From the NCBI GenBank assembly GCA_902496665.1, contig CABVBU010000013.1, positions 1-64,000 of the forward strand: a DNA stretch of 64,000 bases. Direction: 5' to 3'. Of the stretch, positions 16,596 to 26,333 are shown in pieces. The notes beneath the pieces are model-generated. The model was not told where the DNA came from. It did not search any database and worked only from the letters and a program-made list of their open reading frames with translations. The position numbers and the translations under genes were made by a program. Each line of letters opens with the position of its first letter. Within the stretch, counting starts at the first letter, position 1. Source of the DNA: an uncultured Clostridium sp. Its GTDB lineage: Bacteria; Bacillota; Clostridia; Lachnospirales; Lachnospiraceae.

Positions 16596-18008
16596 ATGAA
16601 ATCCGGAGAACATTTTGACGTGATCATCATCGGCGCAGGCCCGTCCGGAATCTTCTGCGCGTATGAACTGATCAAAGAAAAGCCAGAATTAAACATTCTG
16701 ATGATTGAAAAAGGAAGACCGATCGAGAAACGTGTCTGTCCGAAGAGAAAAACAAAGGTCTGCGTGGGCTGCAAACCATGTTCCATCACCACTGGTTTCG
16801 CCGGAGCAGGAGCTTTCTCCGACGGCAAACTCTCCCTTTCCCCGGATGTCGGCGGAAATCTGCCGGAGATCTTAGGATACGATAAAGCGACAGAACTCAT
16901 CAAGGAATCCGACGATATCTATCTGCAGTTCGGCGCTGACAAGAACGTCTACGGCGTTGACAAACAGCAGGAGATCCGCAAGATCCGTAAGAAAGCCATC
17001 AACGCAAACTTAAAACTCATCGAATGCCCGATCCGCCACCTCGGAACCGAGGAAGGTTATAAGATCTACACAAGGCTGCAGGAACACCTTCTCGCAAACG
17101 GAATCCACATGGAATTCAACACCATGGTCAAGGATATCATCATCGAGGACGGTGCCGCAAAGGGTGTTATCACCGATAAAGACGAGTCATACTACGCAGA
17201 CGAGATCGTCTCCGCCATCGGACGTGAAGGTTCCGACTGGTTCTCCCACATCTGTGATGACCACGAAATCGATACCGAAGTCGGAACTGTCGACATCGGC
17301 GTCCGCGTTGAGGTCCGCGACGAGGTCATGGAGTTCCTCAACAAGAACCTCTACGAGGCAAAGCTTGTATACTACACGCCGACCTTCGACGATAAGGTCC
17401 GCACATTCTGTACGAACCCGTCCGGTGAGGTTGCTACCGAATACTATGAGAACGGTCTGGCTGTCGTAAATGGTCACGCTTATAAATCAAAAGAATATAA
17501 GACAAACAACACAAACTTTGCGATCCTGGTTTCCAAGAACTTCACAAAGCCGTTCAAGACCCCGATCGAGTACGGCAAACATATCGCCCAGCTGTCCAAC
17601 ATGCTCTGCGACGGAAAGATTCTGGTCCAGACCTTCGGTGATTTCCAGAGAGGCCGCCGCACCACAGAGGAACGTCTCTGCAGAAACAACATCATCCCGA
17701 CCTTAAAGGACGCCGTTCCGGGCGATCTCTCCTTAGTTCTCCCGCACCGCATCATGGTGGACATCAAGGAGATGTTAAAGGCCCTCGACAAGGTAACTCC
17801 GGGTATCGCCAGCGATGAGACACTGCTTTACGGAGTGGAGGTTAAATTCTACTCCAACAAGGTCGTTGTCGATAAGGACTTCGAGACAAACATCCACGGT
17901 CTCCGCGCCATCGGTGACGGTGCGTCCGTGACCCGCGGACTTCAGCAGGCATCCGCGAATGGACTTTCTGTTGCAAGAAGTATCCTCGCGAGGATCGATC
18001 AGAAATAA
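16596..18008 (+). CDS. NAD(P)/FAD-dependent oxidoreductase (COG2509-like)
   Basis: 470 residues from ATG 16596, which follows AAAGGAG at good spacing. The N-terminus is an FAD-binding fold (DVIIIGAGPSGIFCAYEL). It is followed by a cysteine-rich insert (CPKRKTKVCVGCKPC), GFAGAGAFSDGKLSLSP and a C-terminal FAD segment GLRAIGDGASVTRGLQQASANGL. This layout is shared by uncharacterised FAD-dependent proteins common in Clostridia and annotated only as oxidoreductases. The cysteine insert might hold a metal or a redox disulfide. It is monocistronic, with its own promoter and a strong terminator. Physiological substrate unknown. Confidence 0.85.
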   Translation: MKSGEHFDVIIIGAGPSGIFCAYELIKEKPELNILMIEKGRPIEKRVCPKRKTKVCVGCKPCSITTGFAGAGAFSDGKLSLSPDVGGNLPEILGYDKATELIKESDDIYLQFGADKNVYGVDKQQEIRKIRKKAINANLKLIECPIRHLGTEEGYKIYTRLQEHLLANGIHMEFNTMVKDIIIEDGAAKGVITDKDESYYADEIVSAIGREGSDWFSHICDDHEIDTEVGTVDIGVRVEVRDEVMEFLNKNLYEAKLVYYTPTFDDKVRTFCTNPSGEVATEYYENGLAVVNGHAYKSKEYKTNNTNFAILVSKNFTKPFKTPIEYGKHIAQLSNMLCDGKILVQTFGDFQRGRRTTEERLCRNNIIPTLKDAVPGDLSLVLPHRIMVDIKEMLKALDKVTPGIASDETLLYGVEVKFYSNKVVVDKDFETNIHGLRAIGDGASVTRGLQQASANGLSVARSILARIDQK

Positions 18009-18063
18009 GGCAGTAAAAAGCTTCCTTTGAATCTGTATGCGGAAAACTACACATATAAAATAG

Positions 18064-18134
18064 AAAAAAGAGCATCTTTGCGCTCCAATGTTTTAAGGCA
18101 TTTTCCAAAACATTGGAGACGCAGGTGCTCTTTT
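18064..18134 (+). terminator. Terminator after the FAD oxidoreductase gene
   Basis: A long two-part stem: AAAAGAGCA pairs with TGCTCTTTT, and CTCCAATGTTTT pairs exactly with AAAACATTGGAG. A/T tracts on both sides make it bidirectional. Confidence 0.85.
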
Positions 18135-18239
18135 CATATTTTATAAACAACTACTGATGACCACAGTGAGCGTTTTTCTTTCTCCTTGCATGCTGATGGG
18201 CTTCACAGCTATCTGGCCCTTTTATGCCCAATCCGACTT

Positions 18240-18664
18240 TTATTCCGCCGCCCCAAGATTTGAGTATCCCATCAGGTCCTCATCGACCTCTCTTGCGGCA
18301 TTTCTTCCCTCACGGATCGCCCAGACCACAAGCGACTGGCCCCGGCGCATATCGCCCGCCGTGTAGATTCCCGGAATCTGGGTCCTGTGTCCGTCATTTT
18401 CTGTCTTTACCCGGAGACGCCCGTCAAGCTCCAAGCCGAAACCTTCCGCGGCATACTTCTCCGTGCCGAGGATCTCGCCGTCTGTGAATAGGACAGATGC
18501 CGGGCCGTCCCACGGCTCCATCATTGTTGCGTAATAGCGGTAGAAATCCTTTATCTCCTGCCGCATATAGCGGTCATGTTCCCACGGCGCCGGGATCGTG
18601 ATCATGACAGCCAGCGGAAGATCCATGCCGCTCATGGTAAGGAATTCCAGCGCGTTGGAGATAG
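18240..18664 (-). pseudogene. gltB-gltD deletion scar (glutamate synthase)
   Basis: An open frame of about 141 codons joins two unrelated parts. The upstream part (SNALEFLTMSGMDLPLAVMITIPAPWE...MEPWDGPASVLFTDGEILG) matches an internal piece of the glutamine-amidotransferase domain of the large subunit GltB. From about 18464 it continues as the C-terminal end of the small subunit GltD (AAEGFGLELDGRLRV...IPGIYTAGDMRRGQSLVVWAIREGR). The bulk of gltB and the first two-thirds of gltD are gone, as is the gltB start: an in-frame stop lies at the upstream edge. One or more deletions removed glutamate synthase and fused the ends in frame. The product cannot be functional. Confidence 0.88.
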
Positions 18665-18987
18665 CTTACCATATTTTCAATTTTGTGCAAATATCACATT
18701 TTTACAAAATTGTCAGATTATCTGACAATTGTTCTCGTCGGTTTGTCTGTATAGTAGGGATATTTGTTTTTATCACAGAGACATTCTATGGATACGTCTA
18801 AAATTCCCTATTGATGCAGAAATCACAGCTCGTTATCGCAAAAAAAGACACTAAAAAAGTTTGCCAAATTTTGTTATCTTTCTTTGAGCACATTTTCTAA
18901 TTCAAGCTGCATTACTGCCCTTATTCAGCCGTAATTCAATGTATGCATGATCCTTATTAAGGATTTTCCCTGTGAGTGTCCATTCCC
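18665..18987. other. A/T-rich gap with one palindrome
   Basis: No gene seen. It contains an exact 23-bp palindrome at 18708-18730 (arms AATTGTCAGAT and ATCTGACAATT around a single T). The TTGTCAGA half resembles the TTGTCAGACAA site before the GntR gene at 16322. It may be an operator left from genes lost with gltBD. Confidence 0.45.
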
Positions 18988-19045
18988 AAATCCATTCCAA
19001 ATCGGCTTCGCCGATGGGATTTTTACCTTCCAGCCTAAGTTTTCA
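18988..19045. repeat. Partial copy of the 133-bp mobile element (internal hairpin only)
   Basis: Matches the internal stem-loop of the elements at 21062 and 33465: AAATCC...GGCTTCGCC...GGATTTTT followed by CCTTCCAGCCTAAGTTTT. The terminal repeats are missing. It abuts the end of xerD. The loop-proximal pair is G-C here and A-T in the full copies, a compensating change. Confidence 0.7.
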
Positions 19046-19048
19046 CTT

Positions 19049-19936
19049 TTACTTTCTTGGATGCGCTCCCTGGTACGCCTCTCTAACTGCGTTGTCCATG
19101 GCATATGCCGTGTACATCTGGGTGGATGCCAGATCGGAATGGCCCATCATGGTCTGGACGGCACGCATGTCAGCGCCATTGCTTAAGAGATGCGCCGCGA
19201 AAGAATGGCGCAGAGTGTGAGGTGTGATGTCTTCCTCGATTCCTGCCCGGTCCCCGTAGTATTTGATAATCTTCCAGAATCCCTGGCGGCTCATGGCTCT
19301 GCCGTTGTAATTTGTAAACAGCAGTTCCGAGCGTGTTCCTTTTAAGAATGTCTCACGGGCAGACTCCAGATATTTCGCAAGAGCGTCCTTCGCCGCATGG
19401 CCAAAGGGAATCATCCGCTCCTTGTGCTCATCGCGGCAGGTGATAAAGCCAATGGACATATTTACATCGGAGAGCTTCAGATTCACAAGTTCCGTCACGC
19501 GGATCCCTGTCGCATATAAGAGTTCCAGCATCGCCTTATCCCGGATCTCCTTCGGATTCGCGCCGGACGGCTGCTCCAGGAGTTTCGTCACCTCGTCAAC
19601 TGTGAGGATCACAGGCACCTTTTTCTCGATCTTCGGTGCATGCATCGAATCTGCCGGATCACGGCGGATCTTTCCTTCCTTAAACAGCCAGCCAAAGAAC
19701 GATCTCGTGGATGCCAGTGCCCTCGAGACTGTCGACGCTGCTTTTCCTTCTTTCTCCAGGAAAAGGATATAGGAATTTAACGCCGTCTTTGTCACTTTCC
19801 CGCAGTCTGTGATTCCGTTTTCCTCCAGATAATCTGCCATCTTTAACAGATCTCTCTGATAAGAAAGCGTTGTATTCTTTGACGCGTGTTTTTCTTCCTC
19901 CATATAGTTTATGAAGGTTTGAATTTCCTCTCTCAT
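19049..19936 (-). CDS. xerD: Tyrosine recombinase XerD/XerC
   Basis: 295 residues from the ATG at 19936, preceded by GGGGAAAAGG; a GTG 27 bases upstream is less likely. The N-terminal SAM-like core-binding domain (MREEIQTFINYMEEEKHASKNTTLSYQRDL) is followed by the catalytic domain with all active residues: ATGIRVTEL (R), HTLRHSFAAHLL (H-x-x-R), MGHSDLASTQMYTAY (H and the nucleophile Y). It should resolve chromosome dimers at dif with a partner. The xerD-spoIIM-nudF neighbourhood resembles the Bacillus ripX-spoIIM region, which favours the XerD assignment over a mobile integrase. Confidence 0.92.
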   Translation of the reverse strand: MREEIQTFINYMEEEKHASKNTTLSYQRDLLKMADYLEENGITDCGKVTKTALNSYILFLEKEGKAASTVSRALASTRSFFGWLFKEGKIRRDPADSMHAPKIEKKVPVILTVDEVTKLLEQPSGANPKEIRDKAMLELLYATGIRVTELVNLKLSDVNMSIGFITCRDEHKERMIPFGHAAKDALAKYLESARETFLKGTRSELLFTNYNGRAMSRQGFWKIIKYYGDRAGIEEDITPHTLRHSFAAHLLSNGADMRAVQTMMGHSDLASTQMYTAYAMDNAVREAYQGAHPRK

Positions 19937-19998
19937 ACCTTTTCCCCGTTCATTTCCAGACACAGTTATCCGCGCTTTTCACGATCCTATACGAAATC

Positions 19999-20076
19999 AT
20001 AACTATTCAGCAGCTTCACCAGCTTATGTTTTCTCATGGTCAGCGCAGTAAGTGCACAAATCTACAGAACAGTTAC
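19999..20076. repeat. Internally deleted copy of the 133-bp mobile element
   Basis: About 78 bp. It keeps both ends (TAACTATTCAG and CTACAGAACAGTTAC) and the right internal hairpin (GGTCAGCGCA region) but has lost the central stem. Flanks ACGAAATC and ACAAAATT match at 6 of 8 positions, fitting an aged target duplication. Confidence 0.75.
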
Positions 20077-20391
20077 ACAAAATTTTTCTGTTCGAAATTT
20101 TCAGCATCTGTGTCTATACACGTTTATATTCTATCTGTTCTTAAGTTTCACGATGTCTGCCTTTGGGAAACAGGGGACATAAGCCCAGATTTTCCACCAG
20201 CACCCCAGATACACTGTTTTTCCCGGCAAAACCAATATTTTTCTACATTATAGTCCCATTTTAGGGCAAAATCAAACGGATTTTTCCCACTTGGATCCCA
20301 TTTTAGACTGTTTTACATAACTAATCGCTAGATATGGAACTGTATATATCCACAATGGCAATATCTTGTCAAAATGCGCAAAATTTTTTTT
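20077..20391 (-). promoter_or_regulatory. Upstream region of xerD with a promoter at 20343-20372
   Basis: Otherwise empty stretch. Minus-strand TTGACA (20367-20372) is followed at 17 or 18 bases by an ATATAT/TATATA box (20343-20349). If it serves xerD, the leader would be about 400 bases and include the short mobile-element copy. Confidence 0.45.
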
Positions 20392-20423
20392 ATAAAAAAA
20401 GGGCTGAAATCCACGATTTTCAG
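20392..20423 (-). terminator. Terminator of spoIIM
   Basis: Minus-strand CTGAAAATC...GATTTCAG hairpin followed by CCC and a long T run, 11 bases past the spoIIM stop. Confidence 0.7.
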
Positions 20424-20433
20424 ATATGCCTTT

Positions 20434-21009
20434 CTAAAACAGTTGAAAGATCAACGCAGAAAAATTTGGATTTATGAATATCTCAGATATAATTCCAAGC
20501 ACCATAAAAAATACCATCATCCATAACCTGATCTTCTCTTTTCCATCCGCCTGCTCCATGATCATGATCCATAAAAGGTAAGCCGCCAGTGTATAAAAGA
20601 ATCCCTGTGGAAATACAAGTCCGAAAAAGCGCAGGATCCCATAAATTCCCGCGTGCATCGTCAACACACAGACAGCGATTGCGGATGTAAATGCCAGATA
20701 GACTGCTCCCGCGTAAAACAGGATTCTGGCAAAAACTGCCTGACAGATCAGAGTTCCCAATAAAATCCACACAAACCGTTTTTTCAATACCCCCACAAAC
20801 AGACTGTACCGGTCCGCCGACACGATCTCCGATGATGTGAGGATCCCGGAGAACCAGCTTTCAAGTGTGCTTTTCATCTCTGCGCTCATCTTATTGAAGA
20901 AAACTGTCCCCAGAACGGTCCCTAAAAATAAAAAAAAGGACAGCCAGAACATCTGACTGTCCCAAAATCTCCGATGCCTGTGAATTCCGGCCATAGCGAT
21001 ACCGTCCAT
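20434..21009 (-). CDS. spoIIM: SpoIIM-like stage II sporulation membrane protein
   Basis: 191 residues with five hydrophobic segments. The N-terminal SQMFWLSFFLFLGTVLGTVFFN segment and the C-terminal ISEIFINPNF ending fit SpoIIM, a membrane partner of the DMP peptidoglycan machinery that drives engulfment in endospore formers. Sequence identity within this family is low, so the position between xerD and an ADP-ribose pyrophosphatase gene, as in Bacillus, is important support. The mobile element at 21062 lies directly upstream and separates it from nudF. Confidence 0.75.
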   Translation of the reverse strand: MDGIAMAGIHRHRRFWDSQMFWLSFFLFLGTVLGTVFFNKMSAEMKSTLESWFSGILTSSEIVSADRYSLFVGVLKKRFVWILLGTLICQAVFARILFYAGAVYLAFTSAIAVCVLTMHAGIYGILRFFGLVFPQGFFYTLAAYLLWIMIMEQADGKEKIRLWMMVFFMVLGIISEIFINPNFSALIFQLF

Positions 21010-21061
21010 GTTCCTTTTTCACAATGTATGCGCATATGGGTCTACTTTATCCACAGGATTT

Positions 21062-21194
21062 GTAACTATTCAGTACCTTCATAGTTACGTGCAAAAATCC
21101 ATTCCAGATCAGCTTCGCTGATGGGATTTTTGCCTTCCAGCCTATGTTTTCTTACGGTCAGCGCAGCAAGTGCGCAGACCTACTGAACAGTTAC
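21062..21194. mobile_element. 133-bp MITE-like element, copy A
   Basis: Ends are inverted repeats (GTAACTATTCAGTA and, from the other side, GTAACTGTTCAGTA). It is flanked by an exact 8-bp duplication, CAGGATTT (21054-21061 and 21195-21202). Three internal hairpins are visible: GTAACTAT/ATAGTTAC at the left end, an AAAAATCC...TTCG...GGATTTTT stem in the centre and GGTCAGCGCA/TGCGCAGACC at the right. The core is identical to copy B over 131 bases. The 5'-GTAA ends and 8-bp duplications resemble the IS66 family; no transposase is in the window. Confidence 0.88.
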
Positions 21195-21283
21195 CAGGAT
21201 TTTTTCTAATTGCAGCAATCTTTCCCCAGGCAGCCAGCCCTATCCCCACTGACACTTTCTGGCTACTGCTTCTGCCATTTTTT

Positions 21284-21820
21284 CTATCGAATTCCTTCTC
21301 TCTGAGCGTACGCAAGGATTGCCGCAATCGTCTTCGCGTCTGTCATCTTGCCGGTGTAGATCATCTCAAGAAGATCCTTTACTTCCCACTCTTCCACATC
21401 AATACTCTCATCCGCATCAAGATGCTGCTTTGACGGGATCAGATCTTTTGCGATATAGACACCGATCTGCTCATCACAGAAAGCCACTGTCGTGTTGACT
21501 GTCATCAGGAATTCCAGGGTTTCGCTGCGGAATCCTGTCTCCTCCTCAAGTTCTCTCGCCGCGCACTCAATCTTCGGCTCATCCGGCGCATCAAGTTTTC
21601 CTGCCGGAATTTCCAGCGTGAACCGGTCTAAGGCATTCCGGTACTGGCGCACCATGAGGATTTTTCCGTCCTTTGTCACCGGAAGAACGGCTGCCGCGCC
21701 ATCGTGATGGATATAGTCATACACTTCCTCGATTCCGTTCGCGACAACGGTATCCCGGTAGATCTTTAAGATCGTTCCGGTGTAGGCAAGATCACGTTTT
21801 AAACGAATTGTTTTTTCCAT
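21284..21820 (-). CDS. nudF: NUDIX hydrolase, ADP-ribose pyrophosphatase type
   Basis: 178 residues, the usual length of bacterial ADPRases. The Nudix box PAGKLDAPDEPKIECAARELEEETGF is present with the REL.EE catalytic glutamates; one extra residue follows the first glycine. The upstream LPVTKDGKILMVRQYR(N)A segment is typical. It hydrolyses ADP-ribose to AMP and ribose 5-phosphate, or related nucleoside diphosphates. It lies between proC and spoIIM. Confidence 0.9.
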   Translation of the reverse strand: MEKTIRLKRDLAYTGTILKIYRDTVVANGIEEVYDYIHHDGAAAVLPVTKDGKILMVRQYRNALDRFTLEIPAGKLDAPDEPKIECAARELEEETGFRSETLEFLMTVNTTVAFCDEQIGVYIAKDLIPSKQHLDADESIDVEEWEVKDLLEMIYTGKMTDAKTIAAILAYAQREGIR

Positions 21821-21873
21821 ACTGAAGTCTTTTTCCTTTCATGAATGTATCTGCTAACTGCCTGAACAGATTA

Positions 21874-22674
21874 TCAGCCTTTTAACTTTTTATTCTTCTC
21901 AAAGTTTGCATCACACGCCTTAATGATCGCACCGCGGAATCCGTTCTCCTCAAGGGCAGCAAGTCCCTCGATAGTGGTTCCTCCCGGTGAGCATACCATA
22001 TCCTTTAATTCTCCCGGATGCTTTCCTGTCTCCAGGACCATCTTCGCGCTTCCTAAAACGGCCTGGGCAACCATCTTGTAAGCGGCCTGGCGCGGAAGTC
22101 CGTTCTTTACGCAGCCGTCAGCCAGCGCCTCGATAAACATGTATACATAGGCCGGGGAGCATCCGCTGGCGCTGCCAACAACATCCATCAGCTTCTCATC
22201 CACTTTCTCCATCTTTCCGAAAGAAGTAAAGAATCCGTCGATGACATCCTTTTCCTCATCGTTAAACAGCGCCTCATCGTAGCTCACCCCGGACATTCCC
22301 TCGCCGACCATAGCCGGTGTATTCGGCATGGAGCGGACGATTCTCGCGCTGTCTCCGAGACCTGCCTGGAGATCCGCGATCGCATATCCAGCCGCGATGG
22401 AGATCACAACCTGATCTTTCCTGATCTTTCCGTTTAATTCCTTAAAAACTGTCGGAAGTACCTGCGGCTTTACTGCCAGCACCAGGTATTTTACCTGCTC
22501 TGCGCAGTCAGTTGCTGTTGAGACATGGGCAACACCTGTCTCCTCTGTAATTTTCTGCATCTTTGCCTCATGGGCGCTTGTGAAAAGCAGCTCTTCCGGC
22601 TTATATGTCTTTAAAAGTCCCCGCATGATAGCGGTTCCCATGTTTCCCATTCCGATAAAACCAATCTTTGCCAT
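21874..22674 (-). CDS. proC: Pyrroline-5-carboxylate reductase
   Basis: 266 residues from ATG 22674, 9 bases after AGGAGG; the longer frame has no better site. It contains the N-terminal Rossmann motif IGFIGMGNMGTAIMRG, VLAVKPQ, SMPNTPA, the GSASGCSPAYVYMFIEAL segment and the C-terminal VCSPGGTTIEGL signature. It carries out the last step of proline synthesis, reducing pyrroline-5-carboxylate with NAD(P)H in the cytoplasm. Confidence 0.96.
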   Translation of the reverse strand: MAKIGFIGMGNMGTAIMRGLLKTYKPEELLFTSAHEAKMQKITEETGVAHVSTATDCAEQVKYLVLAVKPQVLPTVFKELNGKIRKDQVVISIAAGYAIADLQAGLGDSARIVRSMPNTPAMVGEGMSGVSYDEALFNDEEKDVIDGFFTSFGKMEKVDEKLMDVVGSASGCSPAYVYMFIEALADGCVKNGLPRQAAYKMVAQAVLGSAKMVLETGKHPGELKDMVCSPGGTTIEGLAALEENGFRGAIIKACDANFEKNKKLKG

Positions 22675-22785
22675 ATCAATATTACCTCCTGTTTTATATT
22701 CTCTGTTATCTCTCATCTGCAGCAGACCGATCTTTGCTCATATTGCAAAAGCTTCGGCAGCACAGAGACTTCTAAATTTCCTGTT

Positions 22786-22828
22786 AAAAAAACCGCTGCC
22801 ATACAGATTCTCTCTGCACAGCAACGGC
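22786..22828 (-). terminator. Terminator of rny
   Basis: Minus-strand GCCGTTGCTG...GGCAGCGG hairpin followed by seven T, directly after the RNase Y stop. Confidence 0.75.
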
Positions 22829-22836
22829 TTTCATTT

Positions 22837-24381
22837 TTATTTCGCGTAATCGGTAACTCTGGACTCGCGGATCACGTTGACTTTGATCTGTCCCGGATAC
22901 TCCAGGCTCTCTTCGATCTTCTTGGATATATCTCTTGCGAGAAGAACCATATCGTCATCGCTGATCTGCTCCGGTACTACCATAATGCGCACTTCGCGTC
23001 CCGCCTGGATCGCAAAGGACTTGTCTACTCCCTTAAAGGAGTTTGTGATATCCTCAAGCTGCTTTAAGCGGTTCGTGTATGTCTCCAACGTTTCTCTTCT
23101 TGCACCCGGTCTTGCAGCGGAGATCGTATCTGCTGCCTGAACGATGCAGGAAATAAGGTTCGTCGGCTCAACATCGCCATGGTGGGATTCCACAGCATTG
23201 ATAACGATCGGGGACTCTTTGTATTTCTTACAGAGTTCCGATCCGAGCTGTACATGGGAACCTTCCATCTCATGGTCAACGGATTTTCCAATGTCATGTA
23301 ATAAGCCGGCACGCTTTGCCATTCTGACGTCAACACCAATCTCGGCTGCCAGTAAACCGGATAACTGTGCGACCTCGATGGAATGCTTCAATGCATTCTG
23401 ACCATAACTGGTTCTGAATTTCATCTTGCCGAGGAGCTTGACGAGCTCCGGATGGATATTGTGAATACCGACCTCAAGGATTGCGGCTTCACCTTCCTCG
23501 CGCATCATGTTTTCAACTTCCTTCTGCGCTTTCTCCACCATCTCTTCGATTCTCGCCGGATGGATACGTCCATCCACGATCAGTCTTTCAAGAGCAATTC
23601 TTGCAACTTCACGTCTTACCGGATCAAAACCGGATAATACGACAGCTTCCGGTGTATCATCGATAATGAGTTCCACACCTGTCATTGTCTCGAGAGTACG
23701 GATATTACGTCCTTCACGTCCAATGATGCGGCCCTTCATCTCATCACTCGGGAGCTGAACGACAGAAACTGTAGTCTCAGCCACATGGTCAGCTGCACAT
23801 CTCTGGATGGCAGTAACCACATATTCTTTGGCTTTTTTGTCAGCTTCTTCCTTTGCTTTGGCTTCTAATTCTTTGATGAGCTTTGCGGTGTCGTGTTTTA
23901 CATCTTCCTCTACGGATTTCAGAAGATATTCCTTCGCCTGCTCGCTGGTAAGTCCGGAGATCTTCTCCAGTTCTTCCTGCTCCTTAGCAAATAATTCCTC
24001 GACCTCGGAAGAACGCTTTCTTAAAGTCTCTTCCTTCGCGGCAAGACTGGATTCTTTTCTCTCCATTGCCTCAGATTTTTTGTCGAGGTTTTCCTCTTTG
24101 CTCAGTACGCGGCGCTCATAACGCTGGATTTCGGCTCTCCGTTCTCTGGTTTCCTTCTCAAGCTCGTTTTTCGCTTTTAAATTCTCTTCCTTCGCTTCCA
24201 GGAGAGCTTCTTTCTTCTTCGTCTCGGCGACCTTCAATGCTTCATCTATTATTTCTCTGGATTTTTCCTCTGCGCTACCGATCTTGCTTTCATAACTGTT
24301 CTTGCGGTAAGCGACAGCCACGACCCAGGTAATAGGAGCCACAATAATTGCTGTTATAATAACGCTGATTATTGGTGACAC
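22837..24381 (-). CDS. rny: Ribonuclease Y
   Basis: 514 residues, full length. An N-terminal membrane anchor (~2-25) is followed by a long charged coiled coil (~30-200). Next come a KH domain with [15 protein letters not shown] (~215-280) and an HD domain (~330-430) with the metal motif [10 protein letters not shown]. RNase Y is the main membrane-bound initiator of mRNA decay in Firmicutes. Start codon is GTG after AAAGGAGGTG. Promoter TTGACA, 17 bases, TAAAAT lies upstream at 24431-24459. Confidence 0.97.
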   Translation of the reverse strand: MSPIISVIITAIIVAPITWVVAVAYRKNSYESKIGSAEEKSREIIDEALKVAETKKKEALLEAKEENLKAKNELEKETRERRAEIQRYERRVLSKEENLDKKSEAMERKESSLAAKEETLRKRSSEVEELFAKEQEELEKISGLTSEQAKEYLLKSVEEDVKHDTAKLIKELEAKAKEEADKKAKEYVVTAIQRCAADHVAETTVSVVQLPSDEMKGRIIGREGRNIRTLETMTGVELIIDDTPEAVVLSGFDPVRREVARIALERLIVDGRIHPARIEEMVEKAQKEVENMMREEGEAAILEVGIHNIHPELVKLLGKMKFRTSYGQNALKHSIEVAQLSGLLAAEIGVDVRMAKRAGLLHDIGKSVDHEMEGSHVQLGSELCKKYKESPIVINAVESHHGDVEPTNLISCIVQAADTISAARPGARRETLETYTNRLKQLEDITNSFKGVDKSFAIQAGREVRIMVVPEQISDDDMVLLARDISKKIEESLEYPGQIKVNVIRESRVTDYAK

Positions 24382-24430
24382 AGGAGCACCTCCTTTATTT
24401 AGTTTTCATTGTACTAATTACAACACTTCA

Positions 24431-24459
24431 ATTTTAAACTGTTTTATGCATTATGTCAA
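24431..24459 (-). promoter_or_regulatory. Promoter of rny
   Basis: Minus-strand TTGACA, a 17-base spacer and TAAAAT, about 55 bases before the GTG start. It lies downstream of a CCCCAC/GTGGGG hairpin (24493-24526) that may end the recX transcript. Confidence 0.7.
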
Positions 24460-24539
24460 GTATAATGCCCTCATTCCGGGTACTTCTGTGCATCCCCACG
24501 AAGCCTGTCATATGCTGTCCTGTGGGGCCGGAAACAGCT

Positions 24540-25052
24540 CTATTCCCACTGCTTCATCGCGCTGTTGATCGCGTCGTATGAAAAACCTTTTCGCGCCAGA
24601 AATGCGTAAATCTTCTGGCGCTTCGCGGGATCCGGCTCCTCCGGATCATAATTTTTCTTTCTCAAAAGCCCGAGGATCTGGGCAGACTCATCCACCTCCA
24701 TATCCTCGAAAACCATCTCCACCAGGTCATCGCCGACGCCTTTCTGGCGAAGGTCAAATTTCATCTGGCGGATGCTCTTTTTGTGGTCGTTTTTCTCCAC
24801 ATACCGCCTCGCGTAATCCTCATCATCCAGATATCGGTAATGTTTCAGAAAAAGAACCGCATCTTCAACAGAGGCTGGCGAAAACTCCTGTTCCGCCAGC
24901 TTCCTGCGCATTTCATTTTCTGTTTTTCCGGAAAACTGAAGATAGTAGAGACCTTTGTTCCGCGCCTCCCGAAATTCCTCCGGAACCGCGTCTCCATCCG
25001 CACCGGCATACATTTTCTGCTCCCGGTGCTCTTCCTGCCGCCATTCTTTCAT
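24540..25052 (-). CDS. recX: Regulatory protein RecX
   Basis: 170 residues with the three tandem three-helix repeats of RecX: ARNKGLYYLQFSGKTENEMRRKLAEQEF, then VEDAVLFLKHYRYLDDEDYARRYVE, and DLRQKGVGDDLVEMVFE. The C-terminal KIYAFLARKGFSYDAINSAMKQW is typical. RecX binds RecA filaments and limits recombinase activity. It follows recA by 93 bases on the same strand, the classical recA-recX pairing. Confidence 0.92.
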   Translation of the reverse strand: MKEWRQEEHREQKMYAGADGDAVPEEFREARNKGLYYLQFSGKTENEMRRKLAEQEFSPASVEDAVLFLKHYRYLDDEDYARRYVEKNDHKKSIRQMKFDLRQKGVGDDLVEMVFEDMEVDESAQILGLLRKKNYDPEEPDPAKRQKIYAFLARKGFSYDAINSAMKQWE

Positions 25053-25145
25053 CTATGCTTTCCTGTCAGAACTGCCTTCCTGACTCAAGCTTCTTTCTAA
25101 AGTGTCGTACCTGCCAGACAGTTCTCTTTTTCATCATTATTTTTA

Positions 25146-26210
25146 TTACTCGTCAGCTTCCGCAGCCTCACCAGCCGCCGGTGCCGCAGCCGCCTCACCT
25201 GGAACAGTATGCTGTGCTTCCAGTCCATGGAGCTCTCTCACCTGGTTCTCGATCTCCTCGCAGATCAGCGGATTCTGCGCAAGATAGGTCTTCGCGTTCT
25301 CGCGTCCCTGGCCGATCTTCGCTCCTTTATACGCGTACCAGGAACCGCTCTTCTCGACGATATTCGCGTCGGCAGCCAGATCCAGGACATCGCCCTCGCG
25401 GGAAATTCCTTTTCCGAACATAATATCAAACTCTGCCTCTTTAAATGGCGGAGCGATCTTATTCTTTACAACTTTTACACGGACGTGGTTTCCGATCACC
25501 TCGCCGCTCTGCTTTAAGGACTCGGTTCTTCTTACGTCAAGACGAACGGAAGAGTAGAACTTAAGGGCGCGTCCACCAGTGGTCGTCTCCGGGTTTCCGA
25601 ACATAACGCCGACCTTCTCACGGAGCTGGTTGATAAAGATCACGATACAGTTTGTCTTGCTGATGATCGCGGTCAGTTTTCTTAAGGCCTGGGACATTAA
25701 GCGAGCCTGTAAGCCGACGTGGGAGTCACCCATATCACCGTCGATCTCCGCCTTCGGCACGAGGGCCGCTACAGAGTCCACGATCACAATATCAACGGCA
25801 CCGGAACGAACCATCGTCTCTGTGATCTCTAAAGCCTGCTCGCCGTTATCCGGCTGGGAGATATAGAGATTGTCGATATCGACACCGATATTCTTCGCGT
25901 ATACCGGGTCAAGCGCGTGCTCCGCGTCGATGAAGCCAGCGATTCCACTGCGCTTCTGGACTTCCGCTACCATATGGAGAGCGACCGTCGTCTTACCACT
26001 GGACTCCGGTCCGTAGATCTCAACGACACGTCCCTTCGGAACGCCGCCGAGGCCAAGTGCGATATCAAGGCTTAAGGAGCCGGTCGGAACTGTCTCGATA
26101 TTCATATTTGCTCCGGAATCACCGAGCTTCATAACGGAACCTTTTCCGTAAGCTTTTTCAATCTGTGTGAGAGCCGCGTCAAGGGCTTTTAATTTATCAT
26201 CTTTATTCAT
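25146..26210 (-). CDS. recA: Recombinase RecA
   Basis: 354 residues from ATG 26210, preceded by TTGGAGGAAGAAT; the longer frame upstream overlaps the leader and is not favoured. It has Walker [10 protein letters not shown], the [10 protein letters not shown] segment, Walker B-type [31 protein letters not shown] (loop L2 region) and an acidic, alanine-rich tail. It promotes homologous pairing and cleavage of LexA. Its promoter carries a LexA box. Confidence 0.98.
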   Translation of the reverse strand: MNKDDKLKALDAALTQIEKAYGKGSVMKLGDSGANMNIETVPTGSLSLDIALGLGGVPKGRVVEIYGPESSGKTTVALHMVAEVQKRSGIAGFIDAEHALDPVYAKNIGVDIDNLYISQPDNGEQALEITETMVRSGAVDIVIVDSVAALVPKAEIDGDMGDSHVGLQARLMSQALRKLTAIISKTNCIVIFINQLREKVGVMFGNPETTTGGRALKFYSSVRLDVRRTESLKQSGEVIGNHVRVKVVKNKIAPPFKEAEFDIMFGKGISREGDVLDLAADANIVEKSGSWYAYKGAKIGQGRENAKTYLAQNPLICEEIENQVRELHGLEAQHTVPGEAAAAPAAGEAAEADE

Positions 26211-26333
26211 ATTCTTCCTCCAAGATCCGGCCCCGCAGTCTTTTCCGCGTCCCCGGATATCCAATGATCACTGATTTTCCAATCCGTATATTTCTTCACA
26301 TACTTCACAACCGCGAAAGCGCATTGCCGTATG

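Noticed and set aside
19049..19936. Tyrosine recombinase as part of an integrated mobile island
   Set aside because: Its neighbours (spoIIM, nudF, proC, rny) are housekeeping genes in a known arrangement, which favours chromosomal XerD.
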